Positions 5,337 through 7,054 of a stretch of DNA of 7,054 nucleotides are shown here, in pieces. The stretch comes from Bacteroidota bacterium (GTDB lineage Bacteria; Bacteroidota; Ignavibacteria; Ignavibacteriales; Ignavibacteriaceae), in NCBI GenBank assembly GCA_021796135.1, contig JAJYOQ010000214.1:1-7054 (forward strand), read 5' to 3'. Positions within the stretch are counted from its first letter, which is position 1. Each line of letters opens with the position of its first letter. The notes under the pieces were generated by a model. It was given only the letters and a program-made list of their open reading frames with translations, made no database searches and was not told the origin of the DNA. Made by a program: the position numbers and the translations under genes.

Positions 5337-7054
5337 TTTATTTTTTTTCTTTATTTGAGTTGTATTGTTTATTAGTTTATTTGCTTTGGACTTTGTATAA
5401 AGATCAATTATTTTCTTTTCTACTAAATCAAAAACTGTATTTGCTTCATAGTTTCCTCTTGCAATTCTTTTACCGGCTTTTACACCAGTAAGAATTTCAA
5501 TACCTTCTTCTACTCTTTCAATAGTATAGATATAGAATTCTTTTTTTCTTACTGCTTCGATTACATCATCCCGAAGCATTAAATCCTTTATGTTTTGAAC
5601 CGGAATTATAACACCTTGTTTTTTGTTTAAGCCCCTCGCCTTACAAACATCATAAAATCCTTCAATTTTTTCATTCACTCCGCCAATAGGTTGAACATCA
5701 CCTTTTTGGTTCAGTGAACCCGTTACAGCTATTGATTGATTTATCGGTAATCCAGATAAGGTCGATAAAAGAGCAAATATTTCAGCACATGAGGCGCTAT
5801 CCCCATCCACAGTACCGTAGGATTGTTCAAAGACTAGATTTGCATTAAAAGATAACGGCAGATTCTGACCGAAGGTTTCTCTGAAATAACCAGAAATGAT
5901 CAGGACACCCTTATTATAGTGCTTCCCGCTCATTCCGGCTTCACGTTCTACATTAATAATACTTCCGCTTCCGAGCGATACGGTAGCGGTAATTCTCGTC
6001 GGTCTGCCGAAAGAATAAAAATCTGCATCATAGACTGCCAGTCCATTAATTTGCCCGATTCGTTCTCCCGATGTATCTATTAGAACAGTTCCTTCTTCAA
6101 TCATATCATTAATTTTAGATTCAAGTAATCCGTGTCTTTCTTTTCCGAGATTATAAGCTTTTCGAACATGATCGGAGCTAACAATATCGAATCCATCATC
6201 AGTAGCCCAGAAATTAGCTTCTCTGGCTAAGTCGGCAATTTTAGAAAACCTTGTTGTAAGTTTATTCTTTTGACCTGCATATTTGGCGCCGAGTTCAATC
6301 AAGTATGATATTGCAGTTTTATCAAACTCGTGAAGATTTTCTTCAGCTATTAATTTTTTAATTACGCGCGCATATTGTACCAATACTTCATCAGTGCGTT
6401 TAATTTCATAATCAAAATCTGCCTTAACTTTAAATATTTTTTTAAAATCGTCTTCGTAATTAGCTAAAATAGAATATATATTATCATTACCGATCAAAAT
6501 AACTTTAGTATCTATATCTATTGGTTCCGGTTTAAGAGTTGAAGGAGCTATTTGAAAATAATTGTGCAGATCCTGAATCTCTAGTTTTCTATAGGTTAAA
6601 ACTCTTTTTAGAGTCCGCCAGACTCCGGGTTCTTCAAAAAGATGTTTGACATTTAATACTAAATAGCCGCTGTTTGCACGAAGGAATGAACCGGCTTTAA
6701 TTTTAGTAAAGTCGCTATACCAGCCGCCGCGTCCGTCCGAAATTTTTTCGACAGCTCCAAACAGATTAACATAAGTAGGAGAAGTTTCAATAATCACGGG
6801 GCAGCTTTTTGTTTCGCTATTATCTAAAATTATGTTGACTTCATATTCTTTGAAGTAATCTATTTGAAAGCCTTCCGGAGTTTCTTCACCCTGCGGTTTA
6901 ACTCCTTTAAATATCTGGATATTATTAAGGATATTTTCTTCAGCCTGAGACAGATAATCAATTATTTTTTCATCGGAAAATTTTTCTTTAATACTTTCCA
7001 TTATTTCCTTGATAACAGTTTTAGCAGTTCCCTGTTCAAGGTCAGACAGCTTTG
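5334..7054 (-). CDS. Lon-like (LonC/AAA_32-type) serine protease, N-terminus outside window
   Basis: The frame stays open from the Met codon at 7001 to the window edge (adding KLSDLEQGTAKTVIKEI), so that Met is internal and the gene is cut at its 5' end. Numbering from that Met, 555 residues are visible. YVNLFGAVE (77-85), DFTKIKAGSFLRANSGYLVLN (97-117) and WRTLKRVL (128-135) belong to the AAA-like module; VILIGN (167-172) looks like sensor 1. The Lon protease domain (about 305-505) has the Ser-Lys dyad: Ser402 in VDGDSASCAE and Lys445 in GGVNEKIEG, 43 residues apart as in E. coli Lon. A Lys-rich tail ends the protein. The segment at the Walker B position (GYLVLN) lacks acidic residues, as in LonC-type proteases reported to be ATP-independent; the Walker A region is not visible. 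It is the first gene seen in the pyk operon. Confidence 0.9.
   Translation of the reverse strand, partial: KLSDLEQGTAKTVIKEIMESIKEKFSDEKIIDYLSQAEENILNNIQIFKGVKPQGEETPEGFQIDYFKEYEVNIILDNSETKSCPVIIETSPTYVNLFGAVEKISDGRGGWYSDFTKIKAGSFLRANSGYLVLNVKHLFEEPGVWRTLKRVLTYRKLEIQDLHNYFQIAPSTLKPEPIDIDTKVILIGNDNIYSILANYEDDFKKIFKVKADFDYEIKRTDEVLVQYARVIKKLIAEENLHEFDKTAISYLIELGAKYAGQKNKLTTRFSKIADLAREANFWATDDGFDIVSSDHVRKAYNLGKERHGLLESKINDMIEEGTVLIDTSGERIGQINGLAVYDADFYSFGRPTRITATVSLGSGSIINVEREAGMSGKHYNKGVLIISGYFRETFGQNLPLSFNANLVFEQSYGTVDGDSASCAEIFALLSTLSGLPINQSIAVTGSLNQKGDVQPIGGVNEKIEGFYDVCKARGLNKKQGVIIPVQNIKDLMLRDDVIEAVRKKEFYIYTIERVEEGIEILTGVKAGKRIARGNYEANTVFDLVEKKIIDLYTKSKANKLINNTTQIKKKNK

Noticed and set aside
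5332..5351. A run of eight A at the end of the protease gene, which could be a frameshift site producing a protease-pyruvate kinase fusion.
   Set aside because: In the pyk frame a TAA (5340-5338) lies between the A run and the pyk ATG, so a shifted ribosome would stop rather than make a fusion. The TAATG overlap explains the layout.
5267..5491. An open frame of 74 codons on the + strand across the pyk/protease junction.
   Set aside because: It lies antisense to two clear genes, has no ribosome binding site and encodes a Leu/Phe-rich shadow of the A-rich - strand codons.

Overview
The window is a chromosomal housekeeping segment from an AT-rich bacterium. I see no phage, transposon, CRISPR array, tRNA or rRNA. 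The order ssb-rpsR-rplI, AGGAG-type Shine-Dalgarno sites before most genes, the sequence style of L28 and S18, and the YdfG-, YciO- and LonC-like proteins suggest the Bacteroidota/Chlorobiota/Ignavibacteriota group, with an Ignavibacteria-like lineage my best guess. This placement is inference from recognised families; no search was run.

Layout: Positions 1-900 (+ strand) hold the 3' end of ssb, then rpsR and rplI, the distal part of an rpsF-ssb-rpsR-rplI operon. A strong hairpin at 917-945, flanked by A and T runs, ends it and probably also ends the convergent rpmB (L28, - strand, 969-1208). A 218-base divergent intergenic region (1209-1426) separates rpmB from a + strand YciO/YrdC/Sua5-family gene (1427-2038). 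It holds two distinct inverted repeats. The YciO-like gene starts at the ATG at 1427, not at an upstream in-frame TTG, because a good Shine-Dalgarno lies between them.

The rest is one long - strand transcription unit, read right to left: a LonC/AAA_32-type protease (N-terminus outside the window), pyruvate kinase (TAATG stop/start overlap), an AmmeMemoRadiSam-type radical SAM enzyme (10-base gap) and a YdfG-like short-chain dehydrogenase (43-base gap). The last gene ends 9 bases from the convergent YciO-like gene.

The ribosomal cluster and pyk are standard core functions. The less understood content is the radical SAM protein, whose AMMECR1 and Memo partners are not in this window, and the Lon-like protease, whose Walker-B-like segment lacks acidic residues. 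Their placement around pyruvate kinase may be operon convenience or a functional link; the sequence cannot decide. I did not find a clearly novel multi-gene system. The best leads are the unusual SSB tail, the orphan AmrS-like gene, the LonC-like protease coupled to pyk, and the dyads in the 1209-1426 region.
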